Positions 35,744-45,531 of a DNA stretch of 64,000 nucleotides are shown here, piece by piece. A program made the position numbers and the translations under genes. The first letter of the stretch is position 1. Each line of letters begins with the position of its first letter. Under the pieces are notes generated by a model that saw only the letters and a list, made by a program, of their open reading frames with translations, made no database searches and was not told where the DNA came from. The stretch is from assembly GCA_008364785.1 (NCBI GenBank), contig VTTJ01000001.1, forward strand, positions 434,001 through 498,000. Direction: 5' to 3'. Source of the stretch: Bacillus sp. BGMRC 2118. Lineage in GTDB: Bacteria; Bacillota; Bacilli; Bacillales; SA4.

Positions 35744-35877
35744 AGTTATTACCCCCTTCATTTAAATGGTTGTATCTTTACAAGTTCATTCTAGCATCTG
35801 GAAATCAAGGTAGTAAGGTAACAATGATTAGGTAAAATTCCACTTTTATTGGTTATTTTAGAAAATTACAAATACTC

Positions 35878-36636
35878 TTACTCTTTATATTTGCTTGGTG
35901 TCATACCCTCATATTCTTTGAAAATCTTAATGAAGTATTTTGATGTACTATACCCTACAGATTCCGCAATCTCGGAAACTGAAGAATTTGAAGTCAGTAA
36001 TAAATTCTTTGCTTTTTGAATACGGGATCTAGTTACATATTCACTGAAGGTAAGTGTAGTTTGCTCTTTAAAGATCACACTGAAATAACTTGAGTTCAAG
36101 TGTACAAAGCTTGCAACTTCTTTTAAAGTCAAGGATGTATGAATGTTCTCATCAACATACTTTAATGCTTTCGTAACAGGACTATCAGGTTGAAGGTTAC
36201 TTTCAATGTTCATTAGCCGTTCGTCAACGACTTTTTCAATCATATCTGCTCGTTGTCGTTTGCTTTCAACTTCAAGTGCCTTCGTCACTTCAATCAGTAG
36301 CTTTTGCTTGTTTATAGGCTTTAATAAATAATTAACAACACCGATTTCAATAGCCTCCTGTGCATATGCAAAGTCAGAATGAGCAGACACTATGATAACT
36401 ACTGGAAATGGATTAATTTCTTTTACTTGTTTAACCAGTTCTAGTCCATTTATTTCCGGCATACAGATGTCCGTAATGAGTAAATGAATTTTTTTAGTTT
36501 TCATCATTTCAAATGCAGATACTGCGTTTGTTGCAGTTAAAATCTCATATTCGCCTTCAGACCACGACTCAAGGGTTTTCTTAATTCCTCTTAACGTAAT
36601 TGGCTCATCATCCACAACTAAAATTGACTTGCGCAT
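35878..36636 (-). CDS. response regulator with AraC-type DNA-binding domain (YesN-like)
   Basis: About 252 residues. The receiver domain starts MRKSILVVDDEPITLRGIKK, with the phospho-acceptor Asp in LLITDICMPEINGLELV and Lys in NYLLKPINKQ. The C-terminal AraC-type domain (about 150-250) has two helix-turn-helix elements, ending SVSEIAESVGYSTSKYFIKIFKEYEGMTPSKYKE. The start overlaps the stop of the sensor kinase by 19 bases and follows GGGGAGGACGATAC. It is the partner of the YesM-type kinase and probably activates the downstream transporter and xylosidase genes in response to extracellular oligosaccharide. Confidence 0.93.
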   Translation of the reverse strand: MRKSILVVDDEPITLRGIKKTLESWSEGEYEILTATNAVSAFEMMKTKKIHLLITDICMPEINGLELVKQVKEINPFPVVIIVSAHSDFAYAQEAIEIGVVNYLLKPINKQKLLIEVTKALEVESKRQRADMIEKVVDERLMNIESNLQPDSPVTKALKYVDENIHTSLTLKEVASFVHLNSSYFSVIFKEQTTLTFSEYVTRSRIQKAKNLLLTSNSSVSEIAESVGYSTSKYFIKIFKEYEGMTPSKYKE

Positions 36637-38378
36637 GTATCGTCCTCCCCAACTAGTGGTATTTCGAACGTGCATATCGTTCCCTTATGTAATTCACTCT
36701 CAATATGAATACCTGTTTGGTTCGTATTCGGGTAATACAGCTTTAACCGTTTATTTACATTAACGATTGCAATTCCATTGCCATTTGTATTCGGTATATG
36801 ATCAGAATTCATAAGGGCTAGAATGTTATCTAATGTTTTATTCTCCATTCCTACTCCGTTATCTTCAACTATACAGATTAATCGATTGCTATTCTCAGAC
36901 TTTTCAATCGAAATAGTAACGCATCCTTCTCCTGATTTCTTGCTGATGCCATGTATAATTGCATTTTCAACAATAGGTTGTATTAATAACTTAGGTATTT
37001 TAATACCTTCATACTCTTTTGGAATATGGATAGACCAATAGATACGATCTAATCTAAATTTCATAATTTGCATATATTGTTCAATATGACTAAGTTCTTG
37101 ACTAAGGGTAACCCATTCATCTGTGTTATGGTCAATTGTGTATCGAAATAATTCTGACATAGCAATGATTAGGTTTGCTAACTCTTCATCCCCTTTTTCT
37201 TCTAGCGTCCAATAAATTGCATTTAATGTATTAAATAAAAAGTGGGGATTTATTTGAGATTGAAGTGCTTTCAATTCAGTTCTACTACGAATCAACTCTT
37301 TTTCATACACGACGTGAATAAGATTATTTATCTCTTCAGCCATTTGATTATACGTATCGTTTAGTTCATTAATCTCAATCGTAGATGAAATCTCTGGATT
37401 TAACGATAACTCTCCTTGAGACCTTTTTTTCATGACTTTTGTCAACTTAAGGATAGGGCGAGTTAATATAGTAGATAGAAAGAAAGATAGAATGAGGAAC
37501 AAGAGAAATCCAAATATTCCAGACAAAATCGTAATTGTCCGTAAAATTGAGACACCTTCCATCAGCGTACGTACTGGTGTTAATTTTACAAACGTCCATC
37601 CAGTAAGAGCTGAATGCCGCTTGACGTACATGAATTCGCTTTCATTTAATGTAACACGCGCTCGATCACTTTGTTCTAACCCGTGCACTCTTCCTGGAAA
37701 ATTAGATACAATTTGTTGATTATTCTGGTCCAGTAAAATCATATAGTCTTGGCTTTGATTTCGGTTCCCATCATTACCCATAAACTGAAATAAGTTTGGA
37801 TTTATTTGAATTAATAAATAGCCTCCTGTTGTAAACGATTGATCGATTAGGCTTACTTTCTTAATAGCTAAAAAATAATCAGGATACGTTAGGTCTCTTC
37901 CAATCCACACGAGGCCACCTTTCTTTTCTTCGGCTTCCTTTATCCATTCTTCCTTTATCCGACTTTTTAAACCGATATCGTCCAAAGGGACTACTCGGTT
38001 AAAATCTTTAGAATACAGTTCTATTGAATTAATTCCATTTGAATAAATTTGCAGTTTATTAATTTTATCTGAAAGTGATTGCCTTTCTGAGAAGCCGGGT
38101 TGATACCCATTTAACTTTTTATCTAACATGTCCTGTACAATTGGTTCTGTTGCAACTTGAGTACTAATGCTATTAATTTGCTGGTACAATGATTCCATTC
38201 TACCGGTCGCTTCTAATGCTGTTTGCTGCATTTGTGATTCTGCCTTATCTTTAATAATTTCTAAGACATTATAGTATGTTACAGCACCGACAATCATTAA
38301 CACGATAATCATCGCAAGGACATAGATAACCAGTATCTGATTTCTAAGCGTATTGTATCTTCGTAACAATGCTTTCAT
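36618..38378 (-). CDS. sensor histidine kinase, YesM type
   Basis: A 586-residue membrane kinase. An N-terminal helix (about 15-38) and a second one (about 281-306) bracket an extracytoplasmic Cache-like region. A HAMP-like segment (about 307-360) leads into the His_kinase domain with the phospho-acceptor in SQINPHFLFNTLNAIYW, the N-box QPIVENAIIHGI and the ATP lid EDNGVGME. Such YesM/YesN pairs sense polysaccharide fragments outside the cell. The gene is followed by its regulator (overlap of 19 bases) and lies between the xylAB genes and the transporter genes. Confidence 0.93.
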   Translation of the reverse strand: MKALLRRYNTLRNQILVIYVLAMIIVLMIVGAVTYYNVLEIIKDKAESQMQQTALEATGRMESLYQQINSISTQVATEPIVQDMLDKKLNGYQPGFSERQSLSDKINKLQIYSNGINSIELYSKDFNRVVPLDDIGLKSRIKEEWIKEAEEKKGGLVWIGRDLTYPDYFLAIKKVSLIDQSFTTGGYLLIQINPNLFQFMGNDGNRNQSQDYMILLDQNNQQIVSNFPGRVHGLEQSDRARVTLNESEFMYVKRHSALTGWTFVKLTPVRTLMEGVSILRTITILSGIFGFLLFLILSFFLSTILTRPILKLTKVMKKRSQGELSLNPEISSTIEINELNDTYNQMAEEINNLIHVVYEKELIRSRTELKALQSQINPHFLFNTLNAIYWTLEEKGDEELANLIIAMSELFRYTIDHNTDEWVTLSQELSHIEQYMQIMKFRLDRIYWSIHIPKEYEGIKIPKLLIQPIVENAIIHGISKKSGEGCVTISIEKSENSNRLICIVEDNGVGMENKTLDNILALMNSDHIPNTNGNGIAIVNVNKRLKLYYPNTNQTGIHIESELHKGTICTFEIPLVGEDDTCASQF

Positions 38379-38466
38379 TTGTCCTCTACCTCTCTATTTC
38401 TCACTCACAATATCAATGAACCAATAGAGAAATAAGAAGACAGATGAAATGTCTTTATTCTAGTCT

Positions 38467-39450
38467 CTAATAAGGTCCCCGTATGTGCTGTATCACTTCT
38501 TCATTATAAAAATTGGATAATAGTTCTAATTCTTCCTTTGAAAATGACGGAACATGTAACGCTTCTAAATTATCTTCAACCTGTTTGACTGTCTTAAATC
38601 CTGGAATAACAGTTGTAATAGATTGATTGTCTAATATCCAGCGTAGTGCAGCTCTTGTCATATTACCTCTATTTCTCGTTATCCACTCAATTTTCCTGCT
38701 TAGTTCAACTCCTACTCTGAATTCTAATCCCGCAAACGTCTCACCAACATTAAAATGTTCCCCATCTTTATTGAAATGACGATGATCATTTTCTTCGAAT
38801 CTAGTATCATCGTTAAATTTACCAGTTAACAAACCGCTTGCGAGAGGAACACGGGCGATAATTCCTACTCCTTTTTCCTTTGCAAATGGAAATAAGGATT
38901 CTATCGGTTTTTGTCTGAAAACATTAAAAATCACTTGCAGAGATTTCACGTTTGGGTTCTCTAAACAAATAAACCCCTCTTCAACTGTTTCCACACTAAC
39001 TCCGTAATATCTGATTTTCCCTTCACTTTGCAGTTTGTCTAGTACATGAAATACTTCTCCATGTTGTAGTACTTCTAAAGGAGGACAGTGTATTTGATAT
39101 AGGTCAATTTGTTCTCTGTTTAGACGCTTTAAACTGGCCTCACAAAGATCCCGAATGCTACTCTCTGAATATGTCTCATAATCAAAAATATCTTTAGAGC
39201 GACAAAATTTCGTACCTATATAGACTTCATGCTCTCTTCCCTTAGTAGCCTGTGCCAGGAGCTCTTCGGCATGCCCCTCTCCATATACATCGGCTGTATC
39301 AAAAAAGTTTACGCCTTCTTCCATAGCTTTCTGTAGTCCAAGAATCGCTTCCTTATCAGATGTTTTTCCCCATGACCCTCCAATTGCCCATGTTCCAAAG
39401 CTCAGTTCACTTATCTTCAGTTCTGTGTTTCCTAAGTGTCGATAGTTCAT
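38467..39450 (-). CDS. aldo/keto reductase
   Basis: A 327-residue NADPH-dependent AKR with the (beta/alpha)8 fold. The start MNYRHLGNTELKISELSFGTWAIGG and catalytic Asp/Tyr pair in FFDTADVYGEG are visible. The Lys and His of the tetrad are seen in VYIGTKFCRS and YQIHCPP. The C-terminal NQSITTVIPGFKTVKQVEDNLEAL cofactor motif is present. AKRs like this often act on sugar aldehydes; within the xylose cluster it may reduce a pentose or a related aldehyde, but this is inferred. Its start lies 14 bases after the epimerase stop. Confidence 0.92.
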   Translation of the reverse strand: MNYRHLGNTELKISELSFGTWAIGGSWGKTSDKEAILGLQKAMEEGVNFFDTADVYGEGHAEELLAQATKGREHEVYIGTKFCRSKDIFDYETYSESSIRDLCEASLKRLNREQIDLYQIHCPPLEVLQHGEVFHVLDKLQSEGKIRYYGVSVETVEEGFICLENPNVKSLQVIFNVFRQKPIESLFPFAKEKGVGIIARVPLASGLLTGKFNDDTRFEENDHRHFNKDGEHFNVGETFAGLEFRVGVELSRKIEWITRNRGNMTRAALRWILDNQSITTVIPGFKTVKQVEDNLEALHVPSFSKEELELLSNFYNEEVIQHIRGPY

Positions 39451-39464
39451 TTACACACCTCTTC

Positions 39465-40517
39465 CTAATCGGATATGAGTCCAAATTTGTAAGTTGTTGT
39501 TGAGATATAAGGGTTATGCTGATCAATAATCATAGGTGGAAACGGATATTCGTTAATCATGTTAGGTGGCTTTTGCGTTTCTAAACATAAACCTAAGTGC
39601 TTCACACTGTTCATCCCCCTAATCTCACCTTCAGCTTCCAAAGAATTACCAGTATAGATAACTACGCATTTTTCGTCTGTTTTGATGTCTAGTTGTCTAC
39701 CACTTTTCTTCTCTGACAAACGTATTTCATTTTGATATTGTTTATTTAGTAAATAAGGATGATCCAAGCCTCCGCCTACAAGTGCTAATTGTGGGTGATT
39801 TGATTTACTTATTTTATCTAACACTGCTCCAGCTCTTAGATCAAACACAGTACCTTCAACTTGCATAATCTTTCCTGTTGGAATGCATGACGAATCTACT
39901 TCTAACACTTCATTACTATCAACTGATAAATTATGATGTAATATATTTTCTTTTAAATTTCCACTAAGGTTGAAATACGTATGATTTGTAAGATTTACAA
40001 TGGTAACAGAATTTGTCGTTGCCTCATATGAAATACATAACTCATTATCATATGTTAACGTGTAGGTCACCGAAACATTCACGTCACCTGGATATCCTTC
40101 CTCCCCCCCAGGACTAAAGTTGGAGAACGTTACACTCACTTGATTTTCTGATTGTGTTACGATTGAATCCCAGACTTTTCGATGAAATCCTTCTGGTCCA
40201 CCATGAAGGTTATGGGGGCCTGCATTTTTACTTAGAGAATATGTAATCCCGTTTATACTAAACTCCGCATTTCGTATTCTACCGGCTGTTCTACCGATTA
40301 CACATCCAAAATATGAAGAACTTGAAAGATATTCATCTATTGTATCAAAACCTAACACGATTTCTTCCGGAGTTCCATCTCTGTTAGGCATCAGGATAGA
40401 TGTAATTGTGCACCCATAATTCATACATGAAATTTGTAATCCATTGTCATTTTCCATCGTATACAGTTTAACTGGTTTTCCGTGGATAGTTCTTAAACAA
40501 CGCTCTGCAACCCTCAA
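39465..40517 (-). CDS. aldose 1-epimerase (GalM/mutarotase)
   Basis: A 350-residue mutarotase that interconverts alpha and beta sugars before phosphorylation. Family motifs seen are LGRxxG-like IGRTAGRI, NLHGGPEGFHRKVWD, the catalytic His in VNLTNHTYFNLSG and Glu in LCLETQKPPN. It starts with TTG, overlapping the xylulokinase stop by four bases (TTGA), with AGAGG seven bases upstream. Being translationally coupled to xylB it is probably specific for xylose or a related pentose in this pathway; the substrate is inferred. Confidence 0.9.
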   Translation of the reverse strand: MRVAERCLRTIHGKPVKLYTMENDNGLQISCMNYGCTITSILMPNRDGTPEEIVLGFDTIDEYLSSSSYFGCVIGRTAGRIRNAEFSINGITYSLSKNAGPHNLHGGPEGFHRKVWDSIVTQSENQVSVTFSNFSPGGEEGYPGDVNVSVTYTLTYDNELCISYEATTNSVTIVNLTNHTYFNLSGNLKENILHHNLSVDSNEVLEVDSSCIPTGKIMQVEGTVFDLRAGAVLDKISKSNHPQLALVGGGLDHPYLLNKQYQNEIRLSEKKSGRQLDIKTDEKCVVIYTGNSLEAEGEIRGMNSVKHLGLCLETQKPPNMINEYPFPPMIIDQHNPYISTTTYKFGLISD

Positions 40518-42037
40518 GGTTGTACCTCTGCATTTACCTGATTTCGAAATTTCTTTAATTCTTTACTTAAGTCATTCGTGTGAGCATATACAGTTTTATA
40601 CAAACTGAATAATTCATTATATTGATCAACATTTTCCTGTATTGGCTCATAAAACTTATCAAATTTAATAAACCTTTCTGCACATTCCTCCAGTGACTCA
40701 AACCAACCACATCCAACAGAAGCTAACATGGCTGCTCCCAATGCACATCCTTGCTCTTCCTTTAACTTGACTATTGTTGCATTAAAGACATCTGCCTGGA
40801 GCTGTAGCCATGTTTCATTTTTCGAACCTCCTCCTATTGCAATAATGGTGTCAATTGATTTGCCAGCACTTCTGAACATCTCAACACTTTCTCTTAAGGA
40901 GAATGTAATACCTTCAATTACTGCCCGTGCAAAGTCTATTCTCTGATGTGTTGCATCAATGCCAATAAAACTACCTCTTATGTTCGAATCAGCATACGGA
41001 GTTCTCTCACCAACTAAGTATGGCGTAAATAGCAGTCCATTTGCCCCAATTGGGACGTTGGATAGCCCTTCTAACAAACCCTCAAAGCTTTTATTTTCAG
41101 CAAACGTATCCCGAAACCACTGTAAGCTATGACCTGCTGAAAGTGTAACTCCCATTGTGTAGTATGCATCTTTCTTTCCATGATTAAAATAATGAACCTT
41201 ACCATCGAAAACACGTTCTTTTGATTCCTCGTACGAAAGTACCACCCCAGAAGTTCCAATGCTGCACAACGTCTTCCCACTTTCCAATATGGAGGCACCT
41301 ATTGCACCACAAGCATTATCGGCACCACCGGCATATACGTTAGTAGTGGGTTGTAATCCTGTACGGTTAGCAAAATCACTCGTTAACTGCCCCACGTAAT
41401 CTTGAGATTCAACAAGAGGAGGACATATGGCGATGGGTATACCTGTCAATTGACACATTTCTTCACTCCATTTTTTTTCTATAACATTTAACAGAAGTGT
41501 TCCCGCAGCATCAGAGTATTCACTATTTATTTTTCCAGTCATCTTGTAGCGAACGTAATCTTTGGGTAACATAAAAACGTTTGTTTTACTAAATAGTTCA
41601 GGTTCGTATTTTTTTACCCATAGTAATTTAGGTAACGTAAAACCCTCTAAAGCAGGATTCTTCGTGACTTTTAACAGTAAATCATTCCCAACCAACTCAT
41701 ATACTTCTTTGCATTGTTCAGTTGTTCTTGTATCGTTCCAGAGAATCGCATTTCGTATTACATTCATTTCTTCATCCAACAATACAAGTCCATGCATCTG
41801 ACCTGAAAAACTTATCCCATCAATAAGCCTCGTATCAAGATTATAGGAATCTACTAATTCTTTTAACGCTTCTGCGGTTTTGGTTACCCACTCGTTAGGA
41901 TCTTGTTCTCGGTACCCATCCTTTAGTTGGATAAGAGGATACTCCTTCGTAACTTCTCCACATACTTCACCATCTTTATTGATGACTACTACTTTTACAG
42001 AACTTGTTCCGAGGTCAACACCTATAACATATCTCAT
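40514..42037 (-). CDS. xylB: xylulokinase
   Basis: A 507-residue FGGY-family kinase that converts D-xylulose plus ATP to xylulose 5-phosphate, feeding the pentose phosphate pathway. It starts MRYVIGVDLGTSSVKVVVI, with the phosphate 1 motif DLGTSS. It contains the FSGQMHGLVLLD sugar-binding segment, catalytic Asp in GGADNACGAIG, and the C-terminal IIAIGGGSKNETWLQLQADVF adenosine motif. The ATG at 42037 is used since AAGGGTG precedes it. It lies 81 bases downstream of xylA, with a terminator-like hairpin between. Confidence 0.95.
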   Translation of the reverse strand: MRYVIGVDLGTSSVKVVVINKDGEVCGEVTKEYPLIQLKDGYREQDPNEWVTKTAEALKELVDSYNLDTRLIDGISFSGQMHGLVLLDEEMNVIRNAILWNDTRTTEQCKEVYELVGNDLLLKVTKNPALEGFTLPKLLWVKKYEPELFSKTNVFMLPKDYVRYKMTGKINSEYSDAAGTLLLNVIEKKWSEEMCQLTGIPIAICPPLVESQDYVGQLTSDFANRTGLQPTTNVYAGGADNACGAIGASILESGKTLCSIGTSGVVLSYEESKERVFDGKVHYFNHGKKDAYYTMGVTLSAGHSLQWFRDTFAENKSFEGLLEGLSNVPIGANGLLFTPYLVGERTPYADSNIRGSFIGIDATHQRIDFARAVIEGITFSLRESVEMFRSAGKSIDTIIAIGGGSKNETWLQLQADVFNATIVKLKEEQGCALGAAMLASVGCGWFESLEECAERFIKFDKFYEPIQENVDQYNELFSLYKTVYAHTNDLSKELKKFRNQVNAEVQP

Positions 42038-42074
42038 CCATCTCACCCTTCTTATTCATGATAGAAAATCTAGC

Positions 42075-42104
42075 AAAAAAGCTGGATCATAATAAGCATC
42101 CAGC
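42075..42104 (-). terminator. terminator-like hairpin between xylA and xylB
   Basis: Stem GCTGGAT / ATCCAGC with a ten-base loop, followed on the minus strand by TTTTTTGC. It lies within the predicted xyl operon and would reduce transcription past xylA. Confidence 0.75.
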
Positions 42105-42117
42105 ATACTTTATTTTA

Positions 42118-43440
42118 TTATCCTCTTGTGCCTTCTAATAAGTATTGGTTAAGTATTGAACGAAGGTATTCTTGTCTACCTGATGTATTCTTCACTTCAT
42201 CAAGATTAAGTGCATATTGCTCAAGCTGATGAAGATTTGTTCTACCTTCTACAATTTCTAATCCAATCCCTTTTGTATAACTGCTGTATCTCTCTTCAAC
42301 AAAATTCTCCAACACTCTATCATCTAGGAGCTTTTGGGCTACCTTTGCCCCTATTGCAAAGCTGTCCATTCCTGCAATATGGGATAGAAATAAATCCTCT
42401 GGTTCAAATGAGCCCCTTCTAACCTTTGCATCAAAGTTCAATCCACCTGAACCTAAGCCACCATTTTTTAGGATTTCATACATTGCTAGAGTTGTAGAAT
42501 ATAAATCAGTTGGAAATTCATCTGTATCCCAGCCAATCAATGTGTCACCTTGATTAGCATCAACTGACCCTAACATTCCATTAATACGGGCAACATGTAA
42601 CTCATGCTCGAACGTATGACCAGCGAGTGTTGCATGGTTTGCTTCAATATTAAATTTAAAGTAATCTTTTAATCCGTATGATTGTAAGAATGAAAGTGAT
42701 GTTGCTACATCAAAATCATATTGATGTTTTGTTGGCTCCTTTGGTTTTGGTTCAATAAGGAATTGTCCTGTGAAACCAATTTCCTTTGCATAATCTACTG
42801 CCAGATGGAAAAAGCGTGCAAGGTTATCTAGTTCAAATTTCATATTCGTGTTTAATAGTGTTTCATACCCTTCTCTTCCACCCCAGAACACATAATTTTC
42901 TGCTCCTAATTCTTTACCAATCTCTAACCCTTTTTTCACTTTTGCGGCTGCATACGCAAATACGTCTGCATTAGGTGATGTGGCAGCTCCGTTCAACCAT
43001 CTTGGATGCGAGAACATATTCGCGGTATTCCAAAGCAGCTTCGTTTTACTTGTATTCAAATAATCCTTAATGAGCAAGACAATCTTATCTAAATTTTCAA
43101 AGGTTTCTTTTAAACTATCCGTTTCAGGTGCAATATCGAAATCATGAAAACAAAAATAAGGCACACTCATCTTGTCAAAAAACTCAAAGGAAGCTTCTAC
43201 TCTAGCCTTTGCTAAGTCCAAGCCTGAAAAACGATTATAAGGTCTTGCCATTGTCGGCATTCCAAATGGATCATTTCCATCTCCTGTAAAAGTATGCCAA
43301 TAGGAAACGGCAAACCTGAGTAGCTCTTCCATTGACTTTCCGTTAATCATTTCTTCTGGATTATAATATTTAAATGCGTAAGGATTGGTTGATGCTGCAC
43401 CTTCATATTTCACTTGCTGAATGGTTTCAAAGTAAGTCAT
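42118..43440 (-). CDS. xylA: xylose isomerase
   Basis: A 440-residue class II xylose isomerase, which converts D-xylose to D-xylulose using two divalent metals. Signatures are the catalytic His in [21 protein letters not shown], the metal-binding Glu in [36 protein letters not shown] and the later Asp cluster [17 protein letters not shown]. The ATG at 43440 follows GGGGGGAATTACA; the longer frame from 43506 would run through the promoter and operator. Transcription starts under a XylR operator (43507-43531). First gene of the leftward xyl unit. Confidence 0.96.
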   Translation of the reverse strand: MTYFETIQQVKYEGAASTNPYAFKYYNPEEMINGKSMEELLRFAVSYWHTFTGDGNDPFGMPTMARPYNRFSGLDLAKARVEASFEFFDKMSVPYFCFHDFDIAPETDSLKETFENLDKIVLLIKDYLNTSKTKLLWNTANMFSHPRWLNGAATSPNADVFAYAAAKVKKGLEIGKELGAENYVFWGGREGYETLLNTNMKFELDNLARFFHLAVDYAKEIGFTGQFLIEPKPKEPTKHQYDFDVATSLSFLQSYGLKDYFKFNIEANHATLAGHTFEHELHVARINGMLGSVDANQGDTLIGWDTDEFPTDLYSTTLAMYEILKNGGLGSGGLNFDAKVRRGSFEPEDLFLSHIAGMDSFAIGAKVAQKLLDDRVLENFVEERYSSYTKGIGLEIVEGRTNLHQLEQYALNLDEVKNTSGRQEYLRSILNQYLLEGTRG

Positions 43441-43489
43441 TGTAATTCCCCCCACTGCGAAGTTTTGTAAGAATTGTTCTATAATTCGG

Positions 43490-43518
43490 ATTATAACAAC
43501 ACCCACTTAGTTTGTCTA
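43490..43518 (-). promoter_or_regulatory. xylA sigma-A promoter
   Basis: On the minus strand a TAGACA -35 (43513-43518) and a perfect TATAAT -10 (43490-43495) are 17 bp apart. The -35 box lies inside the XylR operator, so repressor binding would block polymerase. Confidence 0.8.
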
Positions 43519-43531
43519 GTGAATAAACTAA
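43507..43531. promoter_or_regulatory. XylR operator
   Basis: A 25-bp imperfect palindrome with half-sites TTAGTTTGT and ATAAACTAA around CTAGTGA. It fits the Bacillus XylR operator form TTAGTTTRTT...AACAAACTAA, lies between the divergent xylA and xylR genes, and overlaps the xylA -35 box. Confidence 0.88.
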
Positions 43532-43598
43532 GTTTTATTAATCGACTGAAATATGGTATAAGTATAATAGAAATGTATTTTATAAGGAGTATTCATAA

Positions 43599-44759
43599 AT
43601 GACATGGAATCAGCAAATTGTAAAAATGAATAATAAACGGGACATCCTTGATTTAATTAGACAACACTCCCCTATTTCTCGTGCAGATATCTCAGTTAGA
43701 TTAGGTTTAACAAAAGCTACGGTGTCTTCACTAGTCAATGAGTTGTCAGATTCATTTCTTTGTTATGAATCTGGACCAGGAGAGTCCAGTGGTGGAAGAC
43801 GACCTGTAATGCTTCTATTTAATAAGGATGCCGGATACAGTATTGGAATTGATATCGGTGTCAACTACATCTTAGGAATTCTTACGAACTTAAACGGAAA
43901 CATCATAGTAGAAAAACACGAACCATATCAAATTGACAATTATGAAACTACTTTACGTAAAGTAAAGGAATTAATTAATTATCTAATAGACTCAACACCA
44001 ATAAGCCCGTATGGTGTTATTGGCATAGGAATTGGCGTACCTGGAATTGTTAATAATGAGGGTAGTATTTTATTAGCACCCAATTTAGATTGGCAAAATA
44101 TCAATATAAAAAATGAATTAGAACAAGAATATAATGTTCCGATTATTATCGAAAATGAAGCAAATGCTGGAGCATATGGTGAAAAGAAATATGGTGCAGG
44201 CAAAGATTATGAAAATATCATTTATATTAGTGCGGGAATTGGAATCGGAGCAGGGCTCATTTTAAACAACTTACTGTACCGTGGAGGACATGGCTTTTCA
44301 GGCGAACTGGGTCATATGATTATTGAACATGAAGGAAAGTTATGTCGTTGCGGAAGTAAAGGGTGCTGGGAAGTATATGCCTCTGAACAGGCTTTGTTAA
44401 AGGTAGCTGGAGATCGACTAAAACAAGAGAATCGCATCACGTTAGAAGCATTATTAACTAAAGTTAATGAAAATAAAGATATTCAAGAAATCTTTCGAGA
44501 AATCGGTATCTATTTAGGCATTGGAATCAGTAATATTTGTAACACCTTTAATCCAGAGCAAATCATAATTGGTAATAGGCTTGCGGTAGCAAAAGAATGG
44601 ATACAACCAGCAATTCATGAAGTATTACAGAAGAGAACCCTTAAGCACCATCTTCACACTTTACAGTTGAATTTCTCGGACTTAACCATTTATTCAACTG
44701 CACTGGGAAGTGCTGCACATGCTATCGATTTATTTATCACTACGACAATTAATGAGTAA
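43599..44759 (+). CDS. xylR: XylR, ROK-family xylose repressor
   Basis: A 386-residue repressor. The N-terminal winged helix-turn-helix (about 12-60, RDILDLIRQHSPISRADISVRLGLTKATVSSLVNEL) is followed by the ROK sugar-binding domain (about 85-380). Visible there are IGIDIGVNYILGIL, ENEANAGAYGEKKYG, and the ROK zinc signature CRCGSKGCWEVYASEQA. It is divergent from xylA with the operator between. By family it binds the operator without xylose and releases it when xylose binds; glucose may act as anti-inducer. Autoregulation is likely since the operator sits close to its own promoter. Confidence 0.95.
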   Translation: MTWNQQIVKMNNKRDILDLIRQHSPISRADISVRLGLTKATVSSLVNELSDSFLCYESGPGESSGGRRPVMLLFNKDAGYSIGIDIGVNYILGILTNLNGNIIVEKHEPYQIDNYETTLRKVKELINYLIDSTPISPYGVIGIGIGVPGIVNNEGSILLAPNLDWQNINIKNELEQEYNVPIIIENEANAGAYGEKKYGAGKDYENIIYISAGIGIGAGLILNNLLYRGGHGFSGELGHMIIEHEGKLCRCGSKGCWEVYASEQALLKVAGDRLKQENRITLEALLTKVNENKDIQEIFREIGIYLGIGISNICNTFNPEQIIIGNRLAVAKEWIQPAIHEVLQKRTLKHHLHTLQLNFSDLTIYSTALGSAAHAIDLFITTTINE

Positions 44760-44907
44760 GGCTCGTCATAATTCTTATTGCAAAACGTCAAATCAGTCAT
44801 CTTGAATAGCTCAATACAGGGTGATAAAAATTATTTCTTTGACTAAATGTTACTTTAGGTTAACATGTTTCTTTTCTTATTTTATGCGAAAATTCATAAC
44901 TAAATTT

Positions 44908-44941
44908 GAAAGACCTCACCAGATAATGGAAGAGGTCTTTC
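44908..44941. terminator. bidirectional terminator between xylR and the nucleotidase gene
   Basis: Nine-bp stem AAAGACCTC / GAGGTCTTT between the convergent genes, followed by a T-rich stretch on the plus strand. The remaining bases 44760-44907 show no gene. Confidence 0.75.
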
Positions 44942-44949
44942 TTTTGATA

Positions 44950-45513
44950 CTAACTTTCTAAAAGTTCTAGTAATTGTGACCAAGTTTTGATTCTTGGAAA
45001 ATTAAGATGACGGTTGTAGGATTGATCACGCAATACGGTTGTGACTGACTCATTTACCAACGTATTGACAACTTCAGGCTTATCATCAAAATAAAAGTCC
45101 AGCTGCAAGTCCTTAATGATGCTGACTTTTTCCTCATCTTTCATTCCATAGAAAAAGCGATCATCCTCAATCGGAAATCCCAGATCTCGTAACCATTCTT
45201 TGGTCCGTTCTCCATGTTCTTTTGGTCTAGCGGTAATATAATAGATCTCATGACCTTCCTTACTAATTGTTTGCAGGATTTCAATAATATCTTCATAAGG
45301 TGGACAATTTGTATAATAAATCTCTTCCAGAGATTCCTTCCACATCTTACTGCCCTCTTCACTAGTTAAACCAAACAGCTCATGAATTTCTACTGTTTGT
45401 AACTCATAGAAGTTATTACTTGGGACTTCCATGTTTAGTTTCCGCTTATAAAGTTCAAATGCATGTTCCCTTAAGTTTATTAACGTATCGTCTATATCAA
45501 ATCCAATTTTCAT
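44950..45513 (-). CDS. HAD-superfamily nucleotidase (YqfW/NT5C type)
   Basis: A 187-residue HAD phosphatase similar to 5'(3')-deoxyribonucleotidases. The catalytic motif is GFDIDDTLI (nucleophile Asp7, acid/base Asp9), motif II is YYITARPKEHG, the motif III Lys is in GMKDEEKVSIIKD, and motif IV is FYFDDKPEVV. It removes phosphate from a nucleotide or related compound in the cytoplasm. It lies 18 bases downstream of the GTP cyclohydrolase II gene on the same strand, so both probably form an operon and may act on related pyrimidine or purine intermediates. Confidence 0.88.
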   Translation of the reverse strand: MKIGFDIDDTLINLREHAFELYKRKLNMEVPSNNFYELQTVEIHELFGLTSEEGSKMWKESLEEIYYTNCPPYEDIIEILQTISKEGHEIYYITARPKEHGERTKEWLRDLGFPIEDDRFFYGMKDEEKVSIIKDLQLDFYFDDKPEVVNTLVNESVTTVLRDQSYNRHLNFPRIKTWSQLLELLES

Positions 45514-45531
45514 ACTGTTTCTTCCTTTATC

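Noticed and set aside
43300..43330. GGAAACGGCAAAC inside xylA as a cre site
   Set aside because: It breaks the consensus at several fixed positions; not good enough to call, even though xylA genes of other bacilli carry an internal cre.
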